A stretch of 64,000 nucleotides of DNA from an uncultured Clostridia bacterium (GCA_944392605.1 CALXXE010000001.1:168435-232434); one strand, 5' to 3'. Shown: positions 30,026-38,847, counted from the first letter of the stretch. The notes: generated by a model not told the origin, from the sequence alone. Program-made: numbers and translations.

Positions 30026-30646
30026 CTATCTTATAAAATTAGTTCTTATAGATTCTTCTTTTTCTGGTAATTTTATCCCGGCTTTTCTTCCTGCTTCTAT
30101 TGATTTTATAATCCAAGCCATATTATTTCCAAGTGTTCTCATTGTTTGAAGTCCTTCTTCATCTTCTTCTACTTGTTCTTTAGTATTTCCATGTACCATA
30201 TTCCAATATTGTGAACCAACTACTATCATATTACTTATAAAGAAATACTTATTTATTTCATCAAAAGTAGCTGTTGCTCCACCTCTTCTACAACTAACCA
30301 CTCCTGCAGCCACCTTATTTGCAAATAAGTTTCCCCTTCCGTAAAACACTCTATCCATAAAAGAAGACAACGCACCTGTCATAGATGCAAAATGTACTGG
30401 ACATCCAAAAATAAATCCATCGCATTCTTTTACTTTATCAATGAATTCATTTACTTTATCGTCTATTACGCATTTTCCAGTTTTACTACATCCTCCACAA
30501 GCTAAACAACCTGAAATAGCTTTATTTCCAATCCAGAAAATTTCTGTTTCTATTCCATTATTTTCTAATGTTTTACTCACCTCTTCTAATGCTCTATTTG
30601 TACATCCTTCCTTATGTGGACCTCCATTTACTAATATTACTTTCAT
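30026..30646 (-). CDS. NADPH-dependent FMN reductase / flavodoxin-like oxidoreductase
   Basis: This 206-residue protein starts at the ATG at 30646, 6 nt behind GAGGTG. The N-terminal VILVNGGPHKEGCTNRALEEV is the FMN phosphate loop. CLACGGCSKTGKCVIDD is a cysteine cluster seen in the iron-sulfur flavoprotein-like branch. GCPVHFASMTGALSSFMDRVFY binds the flavin ring. It is a cytoplasmic electron-transfer enzyme; the substrate is unknown. It leads the murI-DUF5684-apt unit. Confidence 0.85.
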   Translation of the reverse strand: MKVILVNGGPHKEGCTNRALEEVSKTLENNGIETEIFWIGNKAISGCLACGGCSKTGKCVIDDKVNEFIDKVKECDGFIFGCPVHFASMTGALSSFMDRVFYGRGNLFANKVAAGVVSCRRGGATATFDEINKYFFISNMIVVGSQYWNMVHGNTKEQVEEDEEGLQTMRTLGNNMAWIIKSIEAGRKAGIKLPEKEESIRTNFIR

Positions 30647-30708
30647 TTTTTTCACCTCTTTATTATCTTATGCCATTACTTTATCACTTTTTACTGTTTT
30701 TTTCAATG

Positions 30709-30806
30709 GGGACGTTTCCTTTTGTCCAAAAAACAACAAATCGGGGACACATCTTTATATAAGATGTGTCCCAAAGTGTCGGAAAACCGACAAAAGGAAA
30801 CGTCCC
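30709..30806. repeat. 98-bp palindromic REP/MITE-like element
   Basis: Perfect 18-bp terminal inverted repeats (GGGACGTTTCCTTTTGTC at 30709-30726, its complement at 30789-30806) enclose a perfect 12-bp inner hairpin (GGGACACATCTT at 30744-30755, AAGATGTGTCCC at 30761-30772) and a small GTCGGAAAACCGAC hairpin. The left arm as read on the minus strand begins at the TAG stop of the ABC permease gene. It is the most complete of four related copies in the window. Confidence 0.88.
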
Positions 30807-32266
30807 TAAATGTTCTTTATATTTTTCTTTTTAAATATAGCAAATGTTGGTATCATCATTATGAAGAAGTATAGTAAACATATAACCACTGAGAATTCTG
30901 GTGTTGATCCTTCCATTAAAGGCATACCACCATATAGATATTGTGTAAAGTCCCAATTTAATGTTACAAAATATCTTAAGAATCCTATATTATATTGCAT
31001 TGCAAGTTGATTTATTACAGCCACTCCCATATATCCAAGCAAAGGTAATGCTATTGCAACTGGTGAATTTGTAAATATTGTACTTAATGCAAATGATAAT
31101 GTTGCAAGTAGTATTACACTTGGAATTATCATTAGTACTTGAGTTCCTACATATGCAAATACATTTATTTCTTGTATCATATTTGTATTAAAATTATAAA
31201 CTATTACTGGGACAGACAAACTATCAAATCCAAATATTAAGCCACCAACTATTATTTCCATACCTAATACAACCACAGTTGCAAATACCGTAATTATTAA
31301 TACTGTTATAAATTTAGAAAGTAATATTTTATTTCTACTATATGGTTTTACCAATAATAATTTTATTGTTCCTTTATTGAATTCTTCACTTACTATTGTT
31401 CCTGCTATCATAACAACAATAACTATTATAAATAACCCAAATTCATTAAAGAATCTTGATAATATTCCTCTTAAATCATTTACTTTTTCTACGTCTACGT
31501 GATTTTCTATTATATATTTGCTTATTTCTTTATTTTCAATGGCTTCATTATAATCTTTTTTCTCTTGATAAGTTAATTCTGTATTTGAATTATCCATTTG
31601 AACGATAGTATAACCATATTGTTGGTAATTTGTTAACGCTACATTCATATAGTCATAACCATATTTTATATCTTCGTCTACTCTATATTTTGCAACATCT
31701 AAATCAATTTTTGCTGTTGCAAGTTCTGATTCCAATGATTCTAATCTTTGTTTATCATCTGTACTATTTTTCTCATCTTCTAGTGCTTTTACTTTTTGCT
31801 CTGCAGTTTGTAATTCTTCGTTTGCGAAGTATTTCCAATCATCATTTTTTAGCCTATCTGTCAATTCATTTATTTGTTCATTTATCTTGTTGGCTTGGTT
31901 CTCATCTTTTTCTGCTCCATACAAATATGTGTTTCTTTCATTTACATATGGTTCTATCCTTGATGATATTATCTGTATTTGCCAAGCATCATTTTCATAT
32001 TCTTGCATCATTTCATATACATCTAATACTGTTTTATATTCTATATACATTTTTGTATCACTTGTCTTATTAGGGTCTAATCCTTTTATTGCTTCTCTTG
32101 CATATTCTACATAACTTTCACTATAATATGAATAACTTCCATTATTATAGAAATATTTATACATACAATTTGATAGTATCACAAATGCTAATGTTACAAA
32201 TAAAATTATATAAATAGATTTTTTCTTGAAAATTTTCGTTAATTCATTTTTTATTAAATTACTCAA
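30806..32266 (-). CDS. ABC-2 type transporter permease
   Basis: This 486-residue protein has one membrane helix near residues 18-35, a large extracytoplasmic helical domain (about 40-270, with coiled-coil patches) and five to six helices in the C-terminal half. A cytoplasmic segment EEFNKGTIKLLLVKPYSRNKILLSK matches the coupling region of ABC-2 exporters (bacitracin/BceB or lantibiotic-immunity style). It overlaps the ATPase gene by 8 bp. The cargo is unknown. The stop codon abuts the 98-bp palindromic element. Confidence 0.88.
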   Translation of the reverse strand: MSNLIKNELTKIFKKKSIYIILFVTLAFVILSNCMYKYFYNNGSYSYYSESYVEYAREAIKGLDPNKTSDTKMYIEYKTVLDVYEMMQEYENDAWQIQIISSRIEPYVNERNTYLYGAEKDENQANKINEQINELTDRLKNDDWKYFANEELQTAEQKVKALEDEKNSTDDKQRLESLESELATAKIDLDVAKYRVDEDIKYGYDYMNVALTNYQQYGYTIVQMDNSNTELTYQEKKDYNEAIENKEISKYIIENHVDVEKVNDLRGILSRFFNEFGLFIIVIVVMIAGTIVSEEFNKGTIKLLLVKPYSRNKILLSKFITVLIITVFATVVVLGMEIIVGGLIFGFDSLSVPVIVYNFNTNMIQEINVFAYVGTQVLMIIPSVILLATLSFALSTIFTNSPVAIALPLLGYMGVAVINQLAMQYNIGFLRYFVTLNWDFTQYLYGGMPLMEGSTPEFSVVICLLYFFIMMIPTFAIFKKKNIKNI

Positions 32267-33167
32267 TTACATTCCCCCCTGTCTTTTCAAAAAATGCTTC
32301 TTCTAGTGATTTTTCTTCTTTCTTAACTTCATAAATAGAAACATTTCTATTTACTAGTAATTCTACTATTTCTGGAACTTCTTCTCTTACTGCATCTATT
32401 TTGAATTTATTATTATCTATTATTATTGCTCCTGGAAGTATTTCTTTTATCTTAGATGTATCATCTATTTCAAATACTTTATAATTTGCTTTCGCTTCTT
32501 TCTTTATTTCTGATATACCACTTGTTTCGATTATCTCTCCATTTTTTATAATACATACCTTATTTACTAAATTGTCTAATTCGGCTAAGTTATGACTAGA
32601 TATTAATATTCCCATCCCTTCTTTTTCTGCTAATTCCAAAAGAAGTTCTCTCATTTCTTTTATTCCTTCTGGGTCTAATCCGTTTGTTGGCTCATCTAAT
32701 ATTAATAATGTTGGTTTATGAAGTATTGCTTGTGCTATTCCTAATCTTTGCCTCATTCCTAATGAATATTTTGATACTTTATCATTTATCCTGTTTTCTA
32801 ACCTTACAAGTCTAACCACTTCATCTATTCTTTTCTTATCTATTCCCTTATATAAATTAGCCATTAATTGTAAGTTTTCATATCCTGTTAAGTACATATA
32901 TAAATCAGGATTCTCTACTATTGCACCTACTTTTTCAATTGCTTTTTCAAATTGTTTTTCTACATCAAATCCATTTATTACTACTCTTCCTTTTGTTATA
33001 CTTTGAAGTCCTAAGATTAATTTTATAGTTGTTGTTTTTCCGGCTCCGTTAGGACCAATAAAACCTAATATGTCACCACTATTTATCTCAAAAGAGACAT
33101 TTTTAAGAATTTCTTTTTTACCAAAATTCTTATATAAGTTTTCTACACTTAAAATTGATTCTTCCAT
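32259..33167 (-). CDS. ABC transporter ATP-binding protein
   Basis: This 302-residue protein has Walker A GPNGAGKTT, the signature YSLGMRQRLGIA, Walker B LLILDEPTNGLD and the switch histidine ISSHNLAEL. The roughly 80-residue C-terminal extension is typical of the multidrug/lantibiotic-export group. It pairs with the overlapping permease downstream. The start follows AAGGAGGAG. It is the first gene of the pair; what it exports cannot be told. Confidence 0.95.
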   Translation of the reverse strand: MEESILSVENLYKNFGKKEILKNVSFEINSGDILGFIGPNGAGKTTTIKLILGLQSITKGRVVINGFDVEKQFEKAIEKVGAIVENPDLYMYLTGYENLQLMANLYKGIDKKRIDEVVRLVRLENRINDKVSKYSLGMRQRLGIAQAILHKPTLLILDEPTNGLDPEGIKEMRELLLELAEKEGMGILISSHNLAELDNLVNKVCIIKNGEIIETSGISEIKKEAKANYKVFEIDDTSKIKEILPGAIIIDNNKFKIDAVREEVPEIVELLVNRNVSIYEVKKEEKSLEEAFFEKTGGNVIE

Positions 33168-33267
33168 TTTTCTCCTCCTTCTTTTTCATTTGTTATTATT
33201 CTATCACCGTAAGTTTTTAAATACCATTTATTTTTTCTTAAATAAATATGAAGAAATTATTAAGTAC

Positions 33268-33307
33268 AAAAAAGAATGAAAAGTAATATACTTACCTTTC
33301 ATTCTTT
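33268..33307 (-). terminator. Terminator of small gene at 33292
   Basis: Minus-strand AAAGAATGAAAGGTAAGT pairs with ACTTTTCATTCTTTTTT (with G-U and a small bulge), followed by a T run. It overlaps the stop of the short gene. Confidence 0.8.
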
Positions 33308-33498
33308 ATATAGATATAAATTATTTTTTCAACATATGCTAGTGCCTCATAATTTGTTATAAATCTTCCCTTTTGTCTATTTTCCACACTTGCTCTTATT
33401 ACTTTTATTCCTTGATTGTATTGTCTTCTATATATTTTTGCAAGAACATCTTTACTCAGTCCTTGCTTCCATTTCTCGATTATTTCTTTTTGTTTCAT
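33292..33498 (-). CDS. Small basic helical protein of unknown function
   Basis: This 68-residue protein starts MKQKEIIEKWKQGLSKDVLAKIYRRQYN. It is helical and basic and could contain a helix-turn-helix, but the match is too weak to name. Its start codon follows a perfect 8-bp hairpin (33499-33520) with the ribosome site AGGTG in the loop, so translation may be controlled by structure or by a bound protein. It has its own terminator. The family is unknown. Confidence 0.55.
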   Translation of the reverse strand: MKQKEIIEKWKQGLSKDVLAKIYRRQYNQGIKVIRASVENRQKGRFITNYEALAYVEKIIYIYIKNER

Positions 33499-33520
33499 AC
33501 TACATACACCTATATGTAGT
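33499..33520 (-). promoter_or_regulatory. Hairpin presenting the ribosome site of the 33292 gene
   Basis: On the minus strand ACTACATA (33513-33520) and TATGTAGT (33499-33506) pair perfectly around TAGGTG, which is the ribosome binding site. The last T of the stem adjoins the ATG. It could also be a DNA operator. Confidence 0.6.
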
Positions 33521-33604
33521 ATTTCTTATTTATTATAAATTATTAATAAAAATTATTTTCACTAACAAGTTATTTTTACATATAATACTTTAGAGGTGAT
33601 ATTT

Positions 33605-33751
33605 ATGAATTCTTGTGCTTTTGTTAATTTTATTTCTCTTCTTGCTTGTGAGATTGCTAAAGACAAATCACAAGAAGAAATAGATATTTTAGCTGCCTTC
33701 TTTACTCAACTTGGAGATACTTTAACAACTCTTTCTGCTTTAAAAGACTAA
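33605..33751 (+). CDS. Small DUF6774-like protein
   Basis: This is a 48-residue frame with a good ribosome site (AGAGGTGAT) before the ATG at 33605. It reads MNSCAFVNFISLLACEIAKD... and ends LTTLSALKD. The pattern (short, N-terminal hydrophobic face, SQEEIDILAAFFTQLGDTLTTL) matches small DUF6774-type proteins of Clostridia, whose role is unknown. The last 23 bp before the stop recur at 34746-34768, downstream of dinD. Confidence 0.6.
   Translation: MNSCAFVNFISLLACEIAKDKSQEEIDILAAFFTQLGDTLTTLSALKD
33722..33744 (+). repeat. 23-bp direct repeat flanking dinD, left copy
   Basis: This is identical over 23 bp to 34746-34768 (both contain CAACTCTTTCTGCTTTAAA). It is the 3' end of the DUF6774-like gene, which suggests that the dinD segment entered there and duplicated the gene end. 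Confidence 0.7.
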
Positions 33752-33801
33752 TATTTTTTAAATTAAAGATTTAATTGTTGATATTCTCTGCCTATAACAA
33801 T

Positions 33802-34641
33802 CTAATTATTAACCTTTAAGCTCTTTTTATTCTCTTTTTCTAATTGTTTTAAACTTTTCTTAGGAGTTGGCAAATCTTCCGGCATTGTACCACCATTTTT
33901 TGCAATTACTTCTCTAATATTCTTTCCCACAGTATAGTGAGTTATATTTGCATCTTTCTCAGTTTGTACATTATCTTTTTTTAATTTTTGTTCTGTTTGT
34001 GATATTCTAAATAAATTTGCAATAAGTTCATCACTCCCCATATTATCTAAAATATCTTCTCTATATCTTAATCCTTTTCTTTTTGCTATATCATCTGCCG
34101 TTTCTCCATTATATAACCCTTTATATCCATAATTATGAAATCTATCAAAATTTTTAACTCCAGCATTTCTAGCAGTTTGATTAAGTGAATAATTACCTTT
34201 TCTGGTTAAACTTCTTTGATAAAGTCTTTTCTCATCTTCTGTTAATAGACTGTATTCTTTTTCACTAATTTCTTGTCTTCTAGTTTGAACTGCAAAATAT
34301 GTTTGCGCCAAAGCAATTACTTTTTTTCTACTATCTCCATTTTGTGCAATTAAATAACAAGCATAACGAGTTAATTTGTAATCTTTAATCATAACTTCAG
34401 CATTATTAGCACGCTTTGACAACTTGTCGACGCCGACAAAATGTTCAAATATACTAATACCAGTATTTTCACAAGCCATTTTTGCTTTGTTAATTACATT
34501 TTCGAATTTTCTCCATTCTTTATAATTTAAAACAACTTGTAATTCTCTAGCATTCCAATATTCAATTCCATTTTCATCAATATGTTTAATATCTTCAAAA
34601 GTCTGATTATTATAATTATTATTTTTTTCTTGTTTATCCAT
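33802..34641 (-). CDS. dinD: DinD-like DNA damage-inducible / antirepressor-type protein
   Basis: This 279-residue protein matches the DinD family: WNARELQVVLNYKEWRKFENVINKAKMACENTG at the N-terminus (a BRO/antirepressor-like domain), then VGKNIREVIAKNGGTMPEDLPTPKKSLK at the end. DinD is SOS-induced in Escherichia coli and inhibits RecA filament growth. The start lies behind GGAGTTG. It stands alone between two 23-bp direct repeats, next to a tRNA remnant, which marks it as mobile or accessory. Confidence 0.85.
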   Translation of the reverse strand: MDKQEKNNNYNNQTFEDIKHIDENGIEYWNARELQVVLNYKEWRKFENVINKAKMACENTGISIFEHFVGVDKLSKRANNAEVMIKDYKLTRYACYLIAQNGDSRKKVIALAQTYFAVQTRRQEISEKEYSLLTEDEKRLYQRSLTRKGNYSLNQTARNAGVKNFDRFHNYGYKGLYNGETADDIAKRKGLRYREDILDNMGSDELIANLFRISQTEQKLKKDNVQTEKDANITHYTVGKNIREVIAKNGGTMPEDLPTPKKSLKQLEKENKKSLKVNN

Positions 34642-34745
34642 TTGAAATCAACTCCTGCTATTATGTATTTATTTGTAAATCTTTATTATTATAGCAAGGT
34701 ACTTTTAATTTGTCAATTAATTTTTATTATTTAGTTTAATATGTC

Positions 34746-34768
34746 TTAACAACTCTTTCTGCTTTAAA
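34746..34768 (+). repeat. 23-bp direct repeat flanking dinD, right copy
   Basis: This copy of 33722-33744 is not part of an open reading frame of its own. It is a likely attachment or insertion scar. Confidence 0.7.
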
Positions 34769-34790
34769 TAATTAATTTTCAACTAACCAA

Positions 34791-34824
34791 TAGGTCGCCA
34801 GTTCGAGTCCAACACGAGGAGCCA
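34791..34824 (+). pseudogene. tRNA 3'-end remnant
   Basis: GTTCGAGTCC at 34800-34810 is a T-loop, followed by AACACGAGGAGCCA, an acceptor 3' strand ending in CCA. There is no 5' acceptor GGCTCCTC upstream and the T stem (GCCAG against CCAAC) does not pair, so it is not a working tRNA gene. The mismatched stem suggests a hybrid formed by recombination at the T-loop, a common integrase target. Confidence 0.6.
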
Positions 34825-34834
34825 ACTATGTACT

Positions 34835-35638
34835 TTAATTATTTGATTTATCTATTAAATATTTTTTTATAATCCCAATTACTTCATTATGCACCTTTCC
34901 ATTACTAATAACTGCTCCTTTTACACTCTCATCATATCTTTGTTCCTTTCCAAATAAATCTGTAACAAGTCCCCCTGCTTCTTCTACTATAACTTTTACT
35001 GCTGCAATATCACAATTTTTATGTTTTGCACCTGTAAATATAGCCAAAACAAAGTCTGCTGTTGCAACACACATACTAGCTCTTATAATACTTCCAATAT
35101 CAACAAATCTTGTTTTTTTTCTTAAATTTTCTAATACTTTAGATATTTCATATTCATCTCTTGAAGATAAATCACAATAACATTGAGTTCTTATATCTTC
35201 TAACTCATAATCATTTACTGCTATCTTCTTACCGTTTCTGTATGCTCCGTTTCCTTTTATAGCTGTATATAAACTATTAGTAAATGGGTCAAAAACTACT
35301 CCAACTTTTGGTTCTCCATTTATAACTAAAGCAAGTGAAAATACAGCCACAGGTATATGTCTAGCATACATTGCTGTTCCATCAACCGGATCACAAACCC
35401 ATACATAATCACTTTTTCCAAATTGTTCTTCCTCTCCATCTACTGAATGATTAGGATATTTTTCTTTAACCTGTTCTATTAAATATGTATTTATTTCTTT
35501 GTCTGCTAAAGTTACAATAGTTTTGTCTCCTTTATAACTTGAGCCGTTATCTTGATTAAAATATTTTATCATTATTTTTCCTGCATAATCTGCAATATCT
35601 TTTGCAAATTTTAAATATTCTTCCAAATTATTTTCCAT
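34835..35638 (-). CDS. Inositol monophosphatase family protein
   Basis: This 267-residue protein has the metal-binding motif VDGEEEQFGKSDYVWVCDPVDGTAMYAR (motif A plus D-P-V-D-G-T) and the second motif CDIAAVKVIVEEAGG. These are magnesium-dependent phosphatases for inositol-1-phosphate, histidinol phosphate or 3'-phosphoadenosine phosphate; the substrate is open. The start follows AAGGGTAGG. It is not clearly linked to its neighbours and overlaps the accessory strip beside the prophage. Confidence 0.88.
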   Translation of the reverse strand: MENNLEEYLKFAKDIADYAGKIMIKYFNQDNGSSYKGDKTIVTLADKEINTYLIEQVKEKYPNHSVDGEEEQFGKSDYVWVCDPVDGTAMYARHIPVAVFSLALVINGEPKVGVVFDPFTNSLYTAIKGNGAYRNGKKIAVNDYELEDIRTQCYCDLSSRDEYEISKVLENLRKKTRFVDIGSIIRASMCVATADFVLAIFTGAKHKNCDIAAVKVIVEEAGGLVTDLFGKEQRYDESVKGAVISNGKVHNEVIGIIKKYLIDKSNN

Positions 35639-35695
35639 ATAAAATTACCTACCCTTAAATCTTATAATCTCTTTTGCTACATAAAAACAATTCCT

Positions 35696-36229
35696 TTAAA
35701 ATTTTAATTCCTCTATCTTCGAAATATCAATATTGTAAAACTCTCTATAAATATCGTCACAATTTAAAACCGTGATTTTTAAATTACTTAATCCTAACTT
35801 TTTTACCATATTATTTACTTCTTCTTCACTATTTCCTTCAATTTCTAAGTATGTTGGTATCATAGGCCAAGTATCAATATCTATTTCTACATTATCTAAA
35901 GTATATTGTATCCTTTTATTTTCTTGATAACTCCTTGGCATAAAACCAATCTTATTTAAAAATTCATTTGCTACCTCAAAACTATCTACTTTAAATTCTA
36001 CTTCTTTTGTTCCGTCTATTGTATTACTTTCTATATCTTTATATGTCATAGTAGTTTCTGTTCCATTTGTCCTTAAACGTATCCATCTATTTTTTTGTAT
36101 AGGCTTTAAATCATATACATATCTCTTCTGATTATATTCTCCTTTTTTTATTGCACCTAAACTTTCTATTTTCCTTATAATATTTTCCTTATTTATTTCT
36201 AATATTCTAATTTCATACTCTGTTTTCAT
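35696..36229 (-). CDS. CYTH-domain protein (CyaB/thiamine-triphosphatase-like)
   Basis: This 177-residue protein begins MKTEYEIRILEINKENIIRKIESLGA, the CYTH E-x-E-x-R/K opening written here as EYEIRI. It has further R/K strands (RWIRLRTNG, TMTYKD, EVEFKV, IDIDTWP, YLEIEG) lining the triphosphate tunnel. Members include class IV adenylate cyclases and tripolyphosphatases. The catalytic type is undecided from sequence. It is a single gene near the IMPase gene in the same direction. Confidence 0.85.
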   Translation of the reverse strand: MKTEYEIRILEINKENIIRKIESLGAIKKGEYNQKRYVYDLKPIQKNRWIRLRTNGTETTMTYKDIESNTIDGTKEVEFKVDSFEVANEFLNKIGFMPRSYQENKRIQYTLDNVEIDIDTWPMIPTYLEIEGNSEEEVNNMVKKLGLSNLKITVLNCDDIYREFYNIDISKIEELKF

Positions 36230-36276
36230 ACTATACCTTCCTATCTTTTATTACTATAAATATTACTTTTTCTTTC

Positions 36277-36651
36277 TTAATAATTTTTATATCCCAATTT
36301 ACTATGTATCTCCTTGTGACAATTTGAACAAACTAAAATACATTTTAGAGCTTCTTTTCTATAATCTTTCCATGACATTGTATTCCCCGAACCTAGTTTA
36401 AATTCTTTTACATCTGGATTAGTATGATGAAATTCTAAGGCATCTACACATCTATCGTATCCACAAATACTACATTTTCCACCTAATAACTTTATTGCTT
36501 GTAATTTCATACTTCTTCTTAATATCGTTTTTTGATGTTTTCTTGTATTATTATCACTTCTTGTTGATTCTCCACTACAATCATAGCAATATATTCTAGC
36601 CCAACTATTAGTTTCAAATTGTTTATTACATATTTCACAAATTTGCTTCAT
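36277..36651 (-). CDS. HNH nuclease-fold protein with zinc ribbons
   Basis: This 124-residue protein has CEICNKQF...CYDC at the N-terminus, then CSICGYDRCVDALEFHHTNP and ILVCSNCHKEIH: the His-Asn-His core with four zinc cysteines. It probably nicks or cuts DNA. It lies immediately left of the prophage boundary and may be a homing-type or phage-derived nuclease; no partner gene is visible. Confidence 0.8.
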   Translation of the reverse strand: MKQICEICNKQFETNSWARIYCYDCSGESTRSDNNTRKHQKTILRRSMKLQAIKLLGGKCSICGYDRCVDALEFHHTNPDVKEFKLGSGNTMSWKDYRKEALKCILVCSNCHKEIHSKLGYKNY

Positions 36652-36710
36652 TTATTTTCACATCCTTAGTTAGATTATATATAATTTTAGATATAAAAAC
36701 TAGCGAACAA

Positions 36711-36740
36711 ACAAAAAAATAACAGATAATTTCTTATCTG
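36711..36740 (-). terminator. Intrinsic terminator at prophage left edge
   Basis: Minus-strand CAGATAA and TTATCTG (36723-36740) pair around GAAA, followed by GTTATTTTTTTG. It would end minus-strand transcripts coming from the prophage side. Confidence 0.8.
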
Positions 36741-37313
36741 CTATCTTTATGGCTCCCCAAGCCCTGTTCTTTTAAAAAATAATTCCCTGTAAGTCCGCTG
36801 TTGTCAACACTACCAGATTTTCATTTTTTCTATGTACGGTCGTTGTACGGTCGTGTGAAAATAGTTTGAACAGCTTTGAAAGTGCCTTGAAAATACTATA
36901 TAAATATTATTATTTTTTCTATGCTCTTTAAAGATTATATATTATTTATAAAAAAAAATCAATGCAAATTCATAAATTTTAAATCTATTTTTTAACTTAC
37001 ATAATTCTACAATATAAATCAATATTGCTTGATATATAGCAAATTCTATGCTAATATAAAACACAATAGAAACGATGATTCAAATTATAAACAATATTTG
37101 TTTTATATCTCGCCAATAAAAACAAAATTATATATATTTAAATCATCAAAACAAAGGTCTTTCTACCGCTTCTATGGAAAGATTATTACATTAAAATTTG
37201 ATTTTTTAATGTAAATACAATATAAATATTCAAATTATGATTAAAAGTTTGAACTTACTTCACTCAAGTCCATACTTTTATGCATAATATTCTTGCGAGA
37301 ATTGGATTATAGA
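36741..37313. other. Gene-free stretch at the prophage left boundary
   Basis: I see no convincing gene here. It holds a tandem 11-bp direct repeat TGTACGGTCGT (36833-36843 and 36844-36854), unusually GC-rich for the region, and AT-rich filler to the right. Gene decay or the left attachment site of the prophage would fit. The matching right site is not in the window. Confidence 0.4.
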
Positions 37314-37353
37314 CAAAAAAATAAAGGTACTAGATTATTTTATCTAATACCTT
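37314..37353 (-). terminator. Terminator of the prophage lysis module
   Basis: Minus-strand AAGGTATTAGAT pairs with ATCTAGTACCTT (one mismatch) followed by TATTTTTTTG. It lies 12 bp after the lysin stop and ends the late transcript. Confidence 0.88.
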
Positions 37354-37364
37354 ACATAAATTCT

Positions 37365-38444
37365 TTAAATTTTTAATTTTAGTCCAGCATGTATCAAATT
37401 AGGATTACTACCAATTGCACTTTTATTCTTTTCATATATTTTTTGCCAAGTTGTATTATATTTACTTGCTATACTTGATAAAGTATCTCCTTTTTTAACA
37501 GTATAAGTAATTTCAGACGAAGAATTATTTACTCCCATCTTTTCATTTACTTTTGCTTGGACTGTATCATAATCATATCCTGCCTCAGTGAGTCTTTTTT
37601 TACGATCTTCGCCTACTCCCCATTTTCCATTTATGACTTCATTTGCCAGTTCTTCTATACTTTTTTTAGTTGCTCCCATCAGTTCATTCACTTTTGCTTG
37701 GACTGTATCATAATTATATCCTGCCTCTGTAAGCCTATTTTTACGATCTTCGCCTACTCCCCATTTTCCATTTATAACTTCATTTGCTAGTTCTTCTATG
37801 CTTTTTTGAGTTACTTCAGCACTTGTATTATTAGATTTCATTCCTGCTATTATACTTGGATAATCCTTATATGATTTGTTCATATCGACATTTCCATTTA
37901 TTCCTTCTACTTTACCACTTGATGTATATTGCCATATTCCATAAGGCTTACTATAATTACAGCTACTATTCCATTGTGCTACCCATTTATCAAATCTATC
38001 AAGTCTTGAACTATTTATTTTATTATTTAACCAGTCTAAATTGGCATATATCATTGCATAATATCCTGCTTGCTCTAATGCTATACATTCCACTTCACAA
38101 ATATCGATACAGGTAGCATAAGAAACGCCATTTTTACTTTTATATGAATCAGCATCTTCCATATCTATTATTGCAGGATAACTTAGTTTATAAGGTTTAA
38201 TTGCATTTATAAAATTTTGCACTTCATTTTTCGCCTCTTCTGTATTTCTTGCATAGCTGTATAAATATGCTCCAAATGGAATATTTAATCTTGTGCATTC
38301 ATCTGCATTTCTTTTAAATTGAGCATCTACTGATTTTGTACCATAGCTTGCTCTTATTAATGCAAATTGTATCCCATCTGCCTTTACTTTTTCCCAATCT
38401 ATTATTCCTTGATGTGTGCTCACATCTATACCTTTAATTTCCAT
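37365..38444 (-). CDS. Phage endolysin: GH25 lysozyme with two CW_7 repeats and LysM
   Basis: This 359-residue protein has a GH25 muramidase domain (IKGIDVSTHQGIIDWEKVKADGIQFALIRASYG, catalytic YPAIIDMED) to about residue 195. It then has two nearly identical CW_7 units of about 43 residues (SIEELANEVINGKWGVGEDRK) and a LysM module (YTVKKGDTLSSIASKYNTT). It cuts peptidoglycan for host lysis. It lacks a signal peptide, so it depends on the holin 2 bp upstream. Confidence 0.95.
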   Translation of the reverse strand: MEIKGIDVSTHQGIIDWEKVKADGIQFALIRASYGTKSVDAQFKRNADECTRLNIPFGAYLYSYARNTEEAKNEVQNFINAIKPYKLSYPAIIDMEDADSYKSKNGVSYATCIDICEVECIALEQAGYYAMIYANLDWLNNKINSSRLDRFDKWVAQWNSSCNYSKPYGIWQYTSSGKVEGINGNVDMNKSYKDYPSIIAGMKSNNTSAEVTQKSIEELANEVINGKWGVGEDRKNRLTEAGYNYDTVQAKVNELMGATKKSIEELANEVINGKWGVGEDRKKRLTEAGYDYDTVQAKVNEKMGVNNSSSEITYTVKKGDTLSSIASKYNTTWQKIYEKNKSAIGSNPNLIHAGLKLKI

Positions 38445-38445
38445 A

Positions 38446-38841
38446 TTATTTTTGATCTCCTTTCTTTTTTATTTGTTCTAATGTATCAATAACCACTTGT
38501 GGCATAGGCAATCCCATAGCAACCCAATTTTCTACAATACTTATACCTTCATTTGCCACAAAGAAATATATAACGATATTGCGTACCGCTCCAGTATCTC
38601 CCATAAGTCTGTCTAACATAACCGATACCCCCACAATTATTAGATATCCAACTTTCTTTATAATTCCTTTAACTCCTACATAACTATTAATTTCTTTATT
38701 AAATATAGCTTTTAAAATTCCTGTAATATAATCTAATACAATCATGACTAGTAGCACTTGTATTGCCATATCCCATCCACCTAAAAAATACACTATCGCT
38801 GTCAATAATGTTCCTGTAAAAAAATTGAATAAAGTTTTCAT
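38446..38841 (-). CDS. Phage holin (Cph1/toxin-secretion family)
   Basis: This 131-residue protein has three hydrophobic segments (about 5-35, 65-82 and 88-105) and the family motif VLDYITGILKAIFNKEINSYVGVKGIIKKVGYL. It opens the membrane to release the GH25 lysin. It sits directly before the lysin gene and after the baseplate gene. Confidence 0.9.
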   Translation of the reverse strand: MKTLFNFFTGTLLTAIVYFLGGWDMAIQVLLVMIVLDYITGILKAIFNKEINSYVGVKGIIKKVGYLIIVGVSVMLDRLMGDTGAVRNIVIYFFVANEGISIVENWVAMGLPMPQVVIDTLEQIKKKGDQK

Positions 38842-38847
38842 ATATAT

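Noticed and set aside
34791-34824. Functional tRNA gene
   Set aside because: There is no 5' half and the T stem does not pair.
37029-37214. Plus-strand open frame of 61 codons in the gene-free stretch
   Set aside because: It has no ribosome site, a biased low-complexity content and no recognisable pattern.
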